This document shows, in pieces, positions 27,010 to 34,969 of a DNA stretch of 64,000 bases; position 1 is the stretch's first letter, and each line of letters begins with the position of its first letter. The notes under the pieces are model-generated. The model was given only the letters and a program-made list of their open reading frames with translations. It made no database searches and had not been told where the DNA came from. The position numbers and the translations under genes are program-made. The stretch covers positions 186,001 to 250,000 of the forward strand of contig NZ_VCDK01000001.1 in the NCBI RefSeq assembly GCF_007995215.1, written 5' to 3'. Origin of the DNA: Shimia ponticola. GTDB taxonomy: Bacteria > Pseudomonadota > Alphaproteobacteria > Rhodobacterales > Rhodobacteraceae.

Positions 27010-28167
27010 TTAGTTGGCTCCGCCGCCGCTGGCCAACGTATTGAGCGCGTTGACGGAGCTAAGCGAGCCGGTCAGTGCTGAGATCGTTTTGTTCCATGTC
27101 ACGAATGGTGCCTCGGTGACATAAACCGTGTCGCCGTCTCGGATGGCAAAATCGCGAGCTTGGAACATCCCATTTGGCTGGGTCAGGTCGAGGACATAGG
27201 CAACCCGCTGGTCGCCAATCAGATCGTTGCGACCCACCACATTGGCTGCGACCGCTGCTGGTTCGTTGCGGAACACAAAGACGCCCGTTGGGTCTGCGGT
27301 GTTTGAATTCAGGCCGCCAACGGATGCAATCGCCTCAATCGCCGAGATTGTCTGGCTTTCAAACGGAACACGGTTTTGAGCACCGGTCGCACCAAGCGCG
27401 GTGAAGGAGCGGGTGTCTTCTTCGACCAGAATGCGGTCGCCACCGCGCAGGGCAATGTCGAAATGCGGGTTGTCGAACAGATCCTGAAACCAGATCTTGC
27501 CGCTGTGTTTTCCGCGGATAACGGTAATCTGCGCGATCTCGGCAGGGATCGTAATCCCGCCTGCGCGTGCAAGCATGGATGACAGCGTGCGCGTTGGGCG
27601 TTCGATGGCATAAACGCCTTGGCCGCCCACAGAACCCACGACCGAAACAGTCGCGCCGTCGCCTGCGAGGCGGCGGACCTGGACCTGTGGGTCAGGCGTT
27701 TGTTCGTCCAGACGCGAGGTGATCAGGCGGCGAATGGCCTCTGGCGTATTGCCCGCTGCGCGTATGCGACCTGCGTAGGGGACAAAGATGAAACCTGCGC
27801 CGTCAACCTGCACTTCTTCCAGAACAGTGGCGTTCTGACCTTCAGATGCCAGTAGACCGTCCTGCACGTTTTCCCAGATCGTCAGCCCCAACGTGTCGCC
27901 GGGGCGGATCGTATCAGATCCAACGATGGCGGCGTTTTGGAACCCTTCGCTGAATCCAAATGCTGGGGTCACGGCAGTGGCGCGCGTGACCCGGTCGCTG
28001 ACGACGACGATAAAGGCATCACCGCTGCGCTGCACAGAGCCTTCGAAAATCTCGGCCTTAGACGGCCCAGGGCGCGGCAAACCGCAGGATGCCACGACCA
28101 GAAAACTGCAAAGTCCAACCATCAGTTGAACCCACCGGCGCGTGCCGGATGTTGAGTGGGAGTTCAC
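27010..28167 (-). CDS. Polysaccharide export outer-membrane lipoprotein (Wza/KpsD-like)
   Basis: A 385-residue OPX-family protein. A lipobox-type signal (Leu-Val-Val-Ala-Ser-Cys-Gly) precedes the Poly_export domain, with Arg-Pro-Gly-Asp-Thr-Leu and Pro-Tyr-Ala-Gly-Arg-Ile. Two soluble ligand-binding beta-grasp (SLBB) repeats follow; the first starts near Val-Ser-Val-Val-Gly-Ser-Val. The GTG at 28167 is preferred because AGGGG lies 8 bp before it and it gives a compact signal peptide; an upstream TTG at 28200 would add 11 residues. It would form the outer-membrane channel for capsule export. It lies between kpsS and kpsC. Confidence 0.88.
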   Translation of the reverse strand: MNSHSTSGTRRWVQLMVGLCSFLVVASCGLPRPGPSKAEIFEGSVQRSGDAFIVVVSDRVTRATAVTPAFGFSEGFQNAAIVGSDTIRPGDTLGLTIWENVQDGLLASEGQNATVLEEVQVDGAGFIFVPYAGRIRAAGNTPEAIRRLITSRLDEQTPDPQVQVRRLAGDGATVSVVGSVGGQGVYAIERPTRTLSSMLARAGGITIPAEIAQITVIRGKHSGKIWFQDLFDNPHFDIALRGGDRILVEEDTRSFTALGATGAQNRVPFESQTISAIEAIASVGGLNSNTADPTGVFVFRNEPAAVAANVVGRNDLIGDQRVAYVLDLTQPNGMFQARDFAIRDGDTVYVTEAPFVTWNKTISALTGSLSSVNALNTLASGGGAN

Positions 28168-28256
28168 TGCCCAGACCCCTTGTACCTGAAACTGCCTCAA
28201 GTTTTTCTTTTAAAGTAGCAGAATCCCAAGGGAATTGGAACCGCTAGGGCTTGTGC

Positions 28257-29543
28257 TCAATCGCTCACGACACGCAACTGTTGCCTTGGCGCGGCACTGC
28301 CGGTTTGCAGGGCCTCGTAGGGATCTTCCTCGGCCAGCATCATGTCGACCACTTGGCGAAGCAGCTGCCTGCGGCCCCGGATCGAATAAAAGCCACCGGG
28401 CATCTGGGATGTTTCCAGCAGGAAGCGGCGGTAGTCCTTGTAGGCGCGGTTGTCCGGGCGTCCGGGTTGCGCAAAGAAATCTGCAAGAGGTTTGTCTGAA
28501 ACGAACTCTGGTTTGTTGTAGACCGCAGTCCCGAACACTTTCAGCGGGATGCCTCGGCGCAGGACCTGTTGTGCCGCTGTCGAATTGACCGTCACGCCCG
28601 TCCGGGCATGGTTCAGCAACTTGGCAAGCTTTCCGCCTGGCACATAGTGGACCCGTCCAGCGACGCCGTACTTTTTGGCCATGTGGCGCATGACTTTGCG
28701 CATCGGCAGACGACCTGACTCCATCGGATGGGCCTTGAACACCAGATGGTGATGGCGCGGCGCACCCTCTGCGAAGCCCTTGATCACAAGGTCGATGAAT
28801 TCAGACATCTCCTCGAAGGGCGAATGCATCTGAAAACTGCTGTCATGTTCAAGTTGCATCAGAACAAGGTGGTAGGGGAAACCCCCTGCTTTGATGCGGG
28901 CTGTTGAAATGCCGCGATCCATACGCACGAATGGCAACATCAAGAACCGCTTTAGATACAGCTGGAACTCAATCACTACAGGCGTGCTGCGATGAGACCC
29001 GATGGCGCGGTATCCAAAGTTCAGGAACATCACGAACAGGTGGTAGAGGAACCCGTAAAAGATGTGCTGGTTCATGTCGCCCCAATGCGTTGGCGCCTCT
29101 GGAACGTCCAGATCAGACTGTTCGAGCGCTTTTTGCATTTCGGGAATTTTGAGGTCCATCAGGCGTGAGTTGCCGTTTGAGCCGCCACGTTCGTAGGTCA
29201 CCCAATAAGGGCGCAAGTACCCTTCCTCGAAGACATGCACGCCCAGCCCCAAGGCGCGGGCACGTTCGATGGCGATGGCATGAACGGGGCGGGTATCACC
29301 ATAGAGAACGATATCGGTGATGTTGTGCGCCTTGACCAAGGTGTCAAAACGATCCGCCCATTCGTCGATCGGAGATTTGAAGGGGATATAACCGGGTGCC
29401 CCGAACCAGAACGCACGATCACCGGCGTTGAATCCCACCCGATGCACGTCGGCGCCAGCAGCCCGCACAATCCGTGCCAGCCTGTGGAAAAAGGGGCCAT
29501 GTGGACCCTGAAGAAACAAGAAACTGCGCTTTTGTTCGGCCAT
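28257..29543 (-). CDS. kpsS: Capsule polysaccharide Kdo-transferase KpsS
   Basis: A 428-residue protein beginning with the typical Phe-Leu-Phe-Leu-Gln-Gly-Pro-His-Gly-Pro-Phe-Phe. It contains Phe-Glu-Glu-Gly-Tyr-Leu-Arg-Pro-Tyr-Trp and Phe-Lys-Ala-His-Pro-Met. KpsS adds the first Kdo to the lipid acceptor, and KpsC extends it. Here kpsS is the first gene, followed by the OPX gene and kpsC, with the divergent ribE about 220 bp away. A GTG two codons earlier (29549) is an alternative start. No capsule ABC transporter genes (kpsM, kpsT, kpsE) lie in the window. Confidence 0.9.
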   Translation of the reverse strand: MAEQKRSFLFLQGPHGPFFHRLARIVRAAGADVHRVGFNAGDRAFWFGAPGYIPFKSPIDEWADRFDTLVKAHNITDIVLYGDTRPVHAIAIERARALGLGVHVFEEGYLRPYWVTYERGGSNGNSRLMDLKIPEMQKALEQSDLDVPEAPTHWGDMNQHIFYGFLYHLFVMFLNFGYRAIGSHRSTPVVIEFQLYLKRFLMLPFVRMDRGISTARIKAGGFPYHLVLMQLEHDSSFQMHSPFEEMSEFIDLVIKGFAEGAPRHHHLVFKAHPMESGRLPMRKVMRHMAKKYGVAGRVHYVPGGKLAKLLNHARTGVTVNSTAAQQVLRRGIPLKVFGTAVYNKPEFVSDKPLADFFAQPGRPDNRAYKDYRRFLLETSQMPGGFYSIRGRRQLLRQVVDMMLAEEDPYEALQTGSAAPRQQLRVVSD

Positions 29544-29764
29544 ACCCACGACCCATTCGTACCCTAGGTAAATTCTCTAGCCCCCTTTTGAGGCAGCATT
29601 AAGGCTTGCTGTCACGAAATTCCTAAGGAATCCAATGTTCTTTCGAATAGGCAAAGTGGTCCATTTGGGTGGCGGGCCCGCCTTTGGGTGCGCGAATGCA
29701 GTCCCTTGTCCTCAAACCGAGCAGGCGTTACCTCCGATGTGTTGCTGACGAGGGGACACACGCC

Positions 29765-30352
29765 ATGTTTACAGGGATTGTCACAGATGTGGGGCGTATC
29801 AAGGCGTTGACGCCGCAGGGTGATCTGCGTGCGCGCATTGAAACTGCCTATGACATGGCGACAGTCGACATGGGCGCATCTATCGCCTGCGACGGATGCT
29901 GCCTGACGGTCGTAGATAAGGGTGACGGTTGGTTCGATGTCGATATTTCGGCCGAGAGCCTGTCTAAAACGAACCTTGGCACTTGGACCATCGGCGACAG
30001 CGTCAATCTTGAGCGTGCGCTTAAGGTGGGAGACGAGCTTGGCGGCCATATCGTGTCAGGCCATGTGGATGGGGTGGCCGAGGTCATCGCCCTGACGGAC
30101 GAAGGCGACAGCACCCGTGTCAGATTCAAAGCGCCCTCCGAATTGGCCAAGTTTATTGCACCCAAAGGATCTGTCGCCTTGAATGGCACATCCCTGACGG
30201 TGAACGAGGTCGAAGGTGACGTCTTTGGCGTCAACATGATCCCGCACACCAAACAGGTGACAACGTGGGGTGGCGTAGCCGTGGGTGACGCGGTCAATCT
30301 CGAAATAGATACGCTGGCTCGCTATGTTGCGCGGCTTGCCGAGGCGTCCTGA
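29765..30352 (+). CDS. ribE: Riboflavin synthase (alpha chain)
   Basis: A 195-residue trimeric enzyme that dismutates two 6,7-dimethyl-8-ribityllumazine molecules to riboflavin. It starts with the conserved Met-Phe-Thr-Gly-Ile-Val and contains two lumazine-binding barrels; the second begins Gly-Gly-His-Ile-Val-Ser-Gly-His-Val-Asp-Gly (about residue 96). An upstream in-frame ATG at 29669 lacks homology and was not used. The last base of its TGA is also the A of the next ATG. I looked in the leader for FMN-riboswitch core sequences and saw none. Confidence 0.96.
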   Translation: MFTGIVTDVGRIKALTPQGDLRARIETAYDMATVDMGASIACDGCCLTVVDKGDGWFDVDISAESLSKTNLGTWTIGDSVNLERALKVGDELGGHIVSGHVDGVAEVIALTDEGDSTRVRFKAPSELAKFIAPKGSVALNGTSLTVNEVEGDVFGVNMIPHTKQVTTWGGVAVGDAVNLEIDTLARYVARLAEAS

Positions 30353-30924
30353 TGTCGGGGGATTTGCCCGGCCTTGGCCACAATAACGGCCCAAGCATGG
30401 ATCGCGGCGTTACGTACCGCCGCTACCTTTGGAACAAGGCGCGCAAGGACCTTGTGCCGACATTGCCGCTCTTTGTTCTGAAAATGCGGGTCCAGCGGGC
30501 GCGCGAGCTTGGCCTGGATTATAAGACTTATGCAGGTGTCCGGGCTTCGACCGGACGCGATGTCATCGGTTTCCTGTTTTCGTCCAATGCACTCAGGATG
30601 AAAACTGTCCGACTGGATGAGGGCCACGCCAGGGCGCTGGATCAGATCAAGGATGCGGGCAAAGTCGCGATGGTGCATCATCCCTTGGTGGCCGACGAGG
30701 TCGCTGCCGCCAATGTGCAGTTGGACGCGGCCTATGGCGCACCCAAGTTCACGCACTCTTGGACGGCGATGCGTGATCAGGTGCGCGGGGCGCTTTTGGA
30801 TCAAAAACTGCCGCGTGACGGCGTACTTGTAATTGGCGACACCACGTTAGAACGCGAATGGGCTGACGCAGGACGCACCGCAGGCTATCTGCCAGCCGAC
30901 CGGTATTTTGGAGAGATGAGATGA
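30352..30924 (+). CDS. Conserved hypothetical protein within the riboflavin operon
   Basis: A 190-residue protein of unknown function placed between ribE and ribB, touching ribE at its start and overlapping ribB by 4 bp at its end. It opens with Gly-Leu-Gly-His-Asn-Asn-Gly-Pro, a motif I associate with short N-terminal tags on assorted alphaproteobacterial and phage proteins, and has a basic helix-rich middle (Arg-Tyr-Leu-Trp-Asn-Lys-Ala-Arg-Lys-Asp). No catalytic motif is recognised. The position and coupling suggest co-expression with riboflavin synthesis; direct involvement is unproven. Confidence 0.75.
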   Translation: MSGDLPGLGHNNGPSMDRGVTYRRYLWNKARKDLVPTLPLFVLKMRVQRARELGLDYKTYAGVRASTGRDVIGFLFSSNALRMKTVRLDEGHARALDQIKDAGKVAMVHHPLVADEVAAANVQLDAAYGAPKFTHSWTAMRDQVRGALLDQKLPRDGVLVIGDTTLEREWADAGRTAGYLPADRYFGEMR

Positions 30925-32060
30925 CCGCCGAGACCGTGCCTTTTGAAAAACCCGGCCCAGTCGAACAGGACTGGTCCGATGCTATCAGTAGCATCGAAGA
31001 AATCATCGACGATGCCCGCAATGGCAAGATGTTCATCCTCGTCGATCACGAAGACCGTGAGAATGAAGGTGACCTTGTGATCCCGGCCCAATGGGCGACG
31101 CCGGACGCGATCAACTTTATGGCCACCCATGGGCGCGGGTTGATCTGTCTGTCGCTGACCTCGGAACGTCTGGATGCGCTGGGCTTGCCTTTGATGGCGT
31201 CGCAGAACTCGTCGCGTCATGAAACTGCCTTTACCGTGTCGATCGAAGCGCGCGAGGGTGTCACCACGGGCATTTCGGCGGCTGACCGGGCCAAGACAGT
31301 GGCGGTGGCTGTCGATGCTTCGAAAGGAGCGCAGGATATTGCGACCCCGGGCCACGTGTTTCCGCTGCGCGCCCGCGAAGGCGGTGTTCTTGTGCGCGCC
31401 GGTCATACAGAGGCGGCGGTGGATATCAGCCGTCTTGCCGGTCTGAACCCTTCGGGCGTGATCTGTGAGATCATGAAAGAAGACGGTGAAATGGCGCGCC
31501 TGCCGGACCTCATCGCCTTTGCCCAGATGCACGGACTGAAAATCGGGACGATCAGCGATTTGATCGCCTATCGCCGTCGTCACGATAACCTTGTCCGCGT
31601 GCGGACTGAGGAAACCATCCAGTCCGAGTTCGGCGGATCTTGGAAGCTGCGGATTTACACGGATGAGACGCAAGGAGCGGAACATATCGCGCTGATCAAG
31701 GGCGATATCGACGATGGCGAGCCCGTGCTGGTGCGCATGCACTCCATGGACCCACTGCTTGATCTGGTCGGTACCGGACCCAAAGGTCGCGCTGGCGAAT
31801 TTTCGGATGCGATGAAAATGATTGCAGACGAGGGACGCGGCGTTGTCGTCTTGTTGCGCGACCTGCACATGAAGCTTGCCGCCGCCGAAGAAGTCAGCCC
31901 GCAGACACTGCGCCAATACGGACTGGGCGCGCAAATCCTGTCATCGCTCGGGCTCTCAAAACTGATCCTGATGACCAATTCGCCAACCCCCAAGGTGGTG
32001 GGTCTTGATGCCTACGGGCTTGAGATTGTGGGCACACGCAAAATTTCGGAGCTTGGCTGA
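30921..32060 (+). CDS. ribB: 3,4-dihydroxy-2-butanone-4-phosphate synthase with degenerate GTP cyclohydrolase II domain
   Basis: A 379-residue protein. The N-terminal RibB domain is intact, with Asp-Arg-Glu-Asn-Glu-Gly-Asp-Leu near residue 48 and Arg-Ala-Gly-His-Thr-Glu-Ala near 160; it makes the four-carbon unit from ribulose 5-phosphate. The C-terminal half keeps the fold of GTP cyclohydrolase II (Val-Arg-Met-His-Ser ... Leu-Met-Thr-Asn-Ser). It has lost the Glu-Cys-Leu-Thr-Gly-Asp and Arg-Cys-Asp-Cys-Gly segments that hold zinc, so this half is very likely inactive. A separate ribA elsewhere is predicted. Confidence 0.92.
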   Translation: MTAETVPFEKPGPVEQDWSDAISSIEEIIDDARNGKMFILVDHEDRENEGDLVIPAQWATPDAINFMATHGRGLICLSLTSERLDALGLPLMASQNSSRHETAFTVSIEAREGVTTGISAADRAKTVAVAVDASKGAQDIATPGHVFPLRAREGGVLVRAGHTEAAVDISRLAGLNPSGVICEIMKEDGEMARLPDLIAFAQMHGLKIGTISDLIAYRRRHDNLVRVRTEETIQSEFGGSWKLRIYTDETQGAEHIALIKGDIDDGEPVLVRMHSMDPLLDLVGTGPKGRAGEFSDAMKMIADEGRGVVVLLRDLHMKLAAAEEVSPQTLRQYGLGAQILSSLGLSKLILMTNSPTPKVVGLDAYGLEIVGTRKISELG

Positions 32061-32581
32061 TGGCCGGACATTCAGACAATGACATGGCACTGCCGGCCTT
32101 TGACAAGCCCGTCAAAGCGGCCATCGTGATCGCGCCATATTACACAGCTATTTCCAATGCGCAGTTGGCGTCGGCCCGTGCCGTGCTGGAAAGCGTTGGG
32201 GCGGACCATGACACGATCGAGGTGCCTGGATCGCTGGAAATCCCGCCAGCCGTTGGCATGGCCAATCGCATGTCGAATTATGACTGCTTTGTCGCGCTGG
32301 GCTGCGTGATCCGCGGCCGCACGTCACATTACGATGTTGTTGTGAACGAAAGCGCGCGCGGACTGATGATGCTGGGACTGCAAGGTGTTTGCATCGGCAA
32401 CGGGATCATCACCGTCGAGAATATGGAGCAGGCCGAAGAACGCGCCGACGTGAACCGGCTTGATACGGCTGGGGGTGCGGCAGCGGCGGCCTTGCATCTC
32501 TTGGCACTAGCGCGCAAGTGGGGCTCTCCAAAGGGGCCGCTTGGGTTCAAACCCGCAAGTGATGAGATCAAACTGGCATGA
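32060..32581 (+). CDS. ribH: 6,7-dimethyl-8-ribityllumazine synthase
   Basis: A 173-residue enzyme condensing the pyrimidine and four-carbon precursors, the penultimate step of riboflavin synthesis. It has Val-Pro-Gly-Ser-Leu-Glu-Ile-Pro (substrate pocket) near residue 55 and Gly-Cys-Val-Ile-Arg-Gly-Arg-Thr-Ser-His-Tyr-Asp near 84-95, whose His is catalytic. The start shares a base with the ribB stop and its end overlaps nusB by 4 bp, giving tight translational coupling along the operon. Confidence 0.95.
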   Translation: MAGHSDNDMALPAFDKPVKAAIVIAPYYTAISNAQLASARAVLESVGADHDTIEVPGSLEIPPAVGMANRMSNYDCFVALGCVIRGRTSHYDVVVNESARGLMMLGLQGVCIGNGIITVENMEQAEERADVNRLDTAGGAAAAALHLLALARKWGSPKGPLGFKPASDEIKLA

Positions 32582-33090
32582 CCGACGACACTCCGCAGCC
32601 TGCTGCACCGGCACGCGGGCATAACGCCTCTGGCAACCAGAAACGCCGCATGCGCAGCGCGGCGCGGCTGTATGCTGTGCAGGCGCTCTTCCAGATGGAA
32701 ACGTCTGGTCAGACGACAAAGGAAGTCGAGCAGGAGTTCGAAGATCACCGCTTTGGCGCCTCCTATGAGGAGGGCGAGTTCGAAGAAGGGGATGTTGACC
32801 TGTTTCGGTCCATCGTGGACGGGGCTGTCAACGAACAGGCCAAGATTGACCAGATGACCGACCGCGCGCTGGTTGCCAAATGGCCGATTGCGCGGATCGA
32901 CCCGACCTTGCGCGCGCTCTTCCGCGCGGCAGGATCAGAGTTTTTGGACACGCGTACGCCGCCCAAGGTCGTGATCGTCGAATTCCTTGATGTGGCTTCC
33001 GCGTTTTTCCCTGACGGAAAAGAAGCGCGCTTTGTAAACGCCGTACTTGATCACATGGCGCGCGAGGCCAAGCCGGACGCTTTTGCATGA
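32578..33090 (+). CDS. nusB: Transcription antitermination factor NusB
   Basis: A 170-residue helical protein that binds BoxA RNA with NusE (S10) in rRNA antitermination. The core Ala-Arg-Leu-Tyr-Ala-Val-Gln-Ala-Leu-Phe-Gln-Met-Glu starts near residue 24, after a low-complexity N-terminal tail. The C-terminal Lys-Glu-Ala-Arg-Phe-Val-Asn-Ala-Val-Leu-Asp is typical. The ribH-nusB linkage is widespread. It overlaps the following esterase gene by 4 bp. Confidence 0.95.
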   Translation: MTDDTPQPAAPARGHNASGNQKRRMRSAARLYAVQALFQMETSGQTTKEVEQEFEDHRFGASYEEGEFEEGDVDLFRSIVDGAVNEQAKIDQMTDRALVAKWPIARIDPTLRALFRAAGSEFLDTRTPPKVVIVEFLDVASAFFPDGKEARFVNAVLDHMAREAKPDAFA

Positions 33091-33911
33091 CAATCCTGCC
33101 GCCGATCGACTGGGCCAATGATGACCCGGAGCAGATGCGGCGGGACTATGCAAATCTACGCGCCGAGCTTTTGGTCGATATGCCGGCGGATGTTGAGGTC
33201 ACTGTCGAGCATCGCGTTGGTCTGAAAGGCCTGCATTTCCGTCCCGAGACCGAGGCAGGCGCGCCAATCCTTTATTTCCATGGCGGAAGCTGGATGATCG
33301 GGTCGCCAGACACGCATCGGGTGCTCTGCGCCATGCTGGCCAAGACGTCACGGCGGCGGGTAATCTCGGTGTCTTACCGCCTTGCGCCTGAACATCTTTG
33401 GCCCGCTCAACCGGACGACGCGGTTGCAAGGTTACGCGGCTGTCTTGCCCATGAAGGCCGCGTGTTCGTCGCCGGAGACAGTGCTGGGGCGGCGATGGCC
33501 CTTTGGGCGGATGCTGGTGTGCCTGGCGCGACACTTGGAGTGATTGGGCTCTATGGAGCCTATGGGGTTGTTGACAGTCCGTCGCTTCGCGCGCTCGGAC
33601 CACAGGACGGGACGCTGACCTGCCAGGGGATGCAGGATATCTACAACCGGATCGGTCTGCGTGACCCTGCCGAAGTGCGCGATAGGATTTCGCCGACCGG
33701 TGCTCCGGTCTGCCTCGTCAAGGCGACGGATGATCCGCTGGCTGATGACAACACACAGCTTCTGAACCTGATTGCAGAACGCCCGCACCGGGTGATTGAG
33801 GCACCGGGACAGCCGCATGCGTTCATGCATGATGCGGCCCGCGATGCAGAGGTGCTCAGCCTGCTGAAGCAGGTTGTTCGCTGGATGGACAGCGTGGAAA
33901 TCCAGGTCTGA
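33087..33911 (+). CDS. Alpha/beta hydrolase (esterase, hormone-sensitive-lipase-like)
   Basis: A 274-residue hydrolase. The oxyanion motif His-Gly-Gly-Ser-Trp is near residue 65, the nucleophile elbow Gly-Asp-Ser-Ala-Gly near 130, and a late Asp (Ala-Thr-Asp-Asp-Pro) and His (Pro-His-Ala-Phe-Met-His) complete the triad. The substrate is unknown. It is the last gene of the riboflavin-nusB run by overlap; whether it is functionally linked is doubtful. Confidence 0.85.
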   Translation: MTILPPIDWANDDPEQMRRDYANLRAELLVDMPADVEVTVEHRVGLKGLHFRPETEAGAPILYFHGGSWMIGSPDTHRVLCAMLAKTSRRRVISVSYRLAPEHLWPAQPDDAVARLRGCLAHEGRVFVAGDSAGAAMALWADAGVPGATLGVIGLYGAYGVVDSPSLRALGPQDGTLTCQGMQDIYNRIGLRDPAEVRDRISPTGAPVCLVKATDDPLADDNTQLLNLIAERPHRVIEAPGQPHAFMHDAARDAEVLSLLKQVVRWMDSVEIQV

Positions 33912-34003
33912 GAGCATACGCATCGCAAGACGTGCTCAAAACGCAGGGTCGAAAGTGGCGGGCCCGCAAAATCGCAACCGTGCGGCGCGCAAAATTCCCG
34001 AGG

Positions 34004-34019
34004 ACCTGTATGTACAGGT
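34004..34019. promoter_or_regulatory. Lux-box-like inverted repeat
   Basis: ACCTGTA-TG-TACAGGT has two perfect 7-bp arms. The arms are those of the classical Vibrio fischeri lux box (ACCTGTA ... TACAGGT), but the spacer is 2 bp instead of 6. It lies in the 310-bp gap between the esterase and luxI, about 200 bp beyond the luxI stop. It is not in an obvious promoter position for luxI, luxR or the divergent gene. Confidence 0.4.
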
Positions 34020-34096
34020 GGGCACCAGTTAACTGAACCAGGATCCAGACAGAGCCAGCGCCCTCGGATTTGCTTAAGGCCACCGGAATTTAGCCG

Positions 34097-34187
34097 TCAC
34101 GAGAAGGGCAGCACCCGCCAAGCGTCCACATAGGTGTCGCTCAACCACTTGGCAAGCGGATCGCCGGGATGGATGGGTAGACTGCCG
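34097..34187 (-). pseudogene. Possible 3' remnant of a lost gene
   Basis: On the minus strand this stretch reads as 29 codons with protein-like composition, including His-Pro-Gly-Asp-Pro-Leu-Ala-Lys-Trp-Leu and Asp-Thr-Tyr-Val-Asp-Ala-Trp-Arg-Val-Leu-Pro. It ends in TGA and has a TAA directly before it. It looks like the C-terminus of a once longer protein. The family is unknown and chance cannot be excluded. Confidence 0.25.
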
Positions 34188-34221
34188 TTATTTCAAAAAA
34201 ACCGGCAGTTCACTTTCGCTT

Positions 34222-34830
34222 TTATTCAGCGGCAAGGGCAGGTCTGCTCATGATCGCCGGCATGCCCATGACGGCATAGGTGTGCCTGTCTTCCTCTGAC
34301 ACATAGGGTCGACCGATCAGTGAGACGTCGAACCCAAGACCGCGCAGCGTGCGCATGAGCGGCAGCCGGGTGAGAGTGATCAGTTCGCTTGCCCCATGGG
34401 ATTGCGCGATGCCAACCAGCCCGTTGCAAATCAGTTCCAGGCAAAAGGATCGCGCGGTCGGGTCAGCCAGAGACGGGTCGATCACAAGCCGCGTGCATTC
34501 CCAGACGCTGCGTTTTTGGATCATGTGGGGCAGGGCGGTTCGCGGGATACCGGGAATGCGACCCTGATACGCGTCCCCCAGCATATAGCCATGCGCGCCC
34601 CAGCGCGCGTTTGTCGGCATAATCCGGGCGCCGCCGATGATCTTATCTTTGAGCCTTACGCACGAATACCATGCCAACGGCGTATCGTATTGGTCCATCT
34701 CGACCGCATCATCATGTGGGATGTCCCAATTCAAAGTGTCTACGAAATGGCGTTTGCGGAGCGCCAGAAAGTCGTGAAACGCGGTCCCACAGAGGTGCGC
34801 GGACGACAAATTGAAAGTGATCAGTTCCAT
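34222..34830 (-). CDS. luxI: LuxI-family acyl-homoserine-lactone synthase
   Basis: A 202-residue autoinducer synthase that would join an acyl chain to S-adenosylmethionine. Every hallmark residue is present at almost canonical positions: Arg25, Phe29, Trp35, Asp46, Asp49, Arg69, then Glu111-x2-Arg114 (Trp-Glu-Cys-Thr-Arg). GAGGAG 6 bp before the ATG at 34830 sets the start. The acyl chain specificity is not predictable. It lies downstream of luxR on the same strand, with a 139-bp gap that holds a palindrome. Confidence 0.9.
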   Translation of the reverse strand: MELITFNLSSAHLCGTAFHDFLALRKRHFVDTLNWDIPHDDAVEMDQYDTPLAWYSCVRLKDKIIGGARIMPTNARWGAHGYMLGDAYQGRIPGIPRTALPHMIQKRSVWECTRLVIDPSLADPTARSFCLELICNGLVGIAQSHGASELITLTRLPLMRTLRGLGFDVSLIGRPYVSEEDRHTYAVMGMPAIMSRPALAAE

Positions 34831-34856
34831 TGTTTTCTCCTCTTGGAGATACAACT

Positions 34857-34870
34857 TTAACGAGAGTTAA
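34857..34870. promoter_or_regulatory. Palindrome upstream of luxI
   Basis: TTAAC-GAGA-GTTAA lies 27 bp upstream of the luxI ATG (minus strand), near where a -10/-35 region could be. It could be a LuxR-family site. It also has paired TTAA halves six bases apart, like the TTAA-N7-TTAA of CtrA sites but one base short. Unproven. Confidence 0.35.
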
Positions 34871-34969
34871 TGGATTTGTATTTGCCTTAAGCGTGAATTA
34901 TGAAACGCGCAGAGCAGGTCTCGGCGCGGTGGAAGATGAAGGATTTATGGTTGTTTTGAGGAGGGCGGA

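Larger units (their letters stand above)
33912..34221. other. Intergenic gap beside the quorum-sensing genes
   Basis: No intact gene is visible in these 310 bp. They hold the lux-box-like repeat (34004-34019), a short coding-like remnant on the minus strand (34097-34187), and an inverted repeat ACTGCCG ... CGGCAGT (34181-34187 and 34202-34208) just after luxI. That repeat could form a 3' hairpin on the luxI transcript, but no T-run follows. Confidence 0.5.

Noticed and set aside
29544-29764. FMN riboswitch before ribE
   Set aside because: Core sequences of the RFN element were looked for and not seen; only a short GGCGGGCCCGCC palindrome is present.
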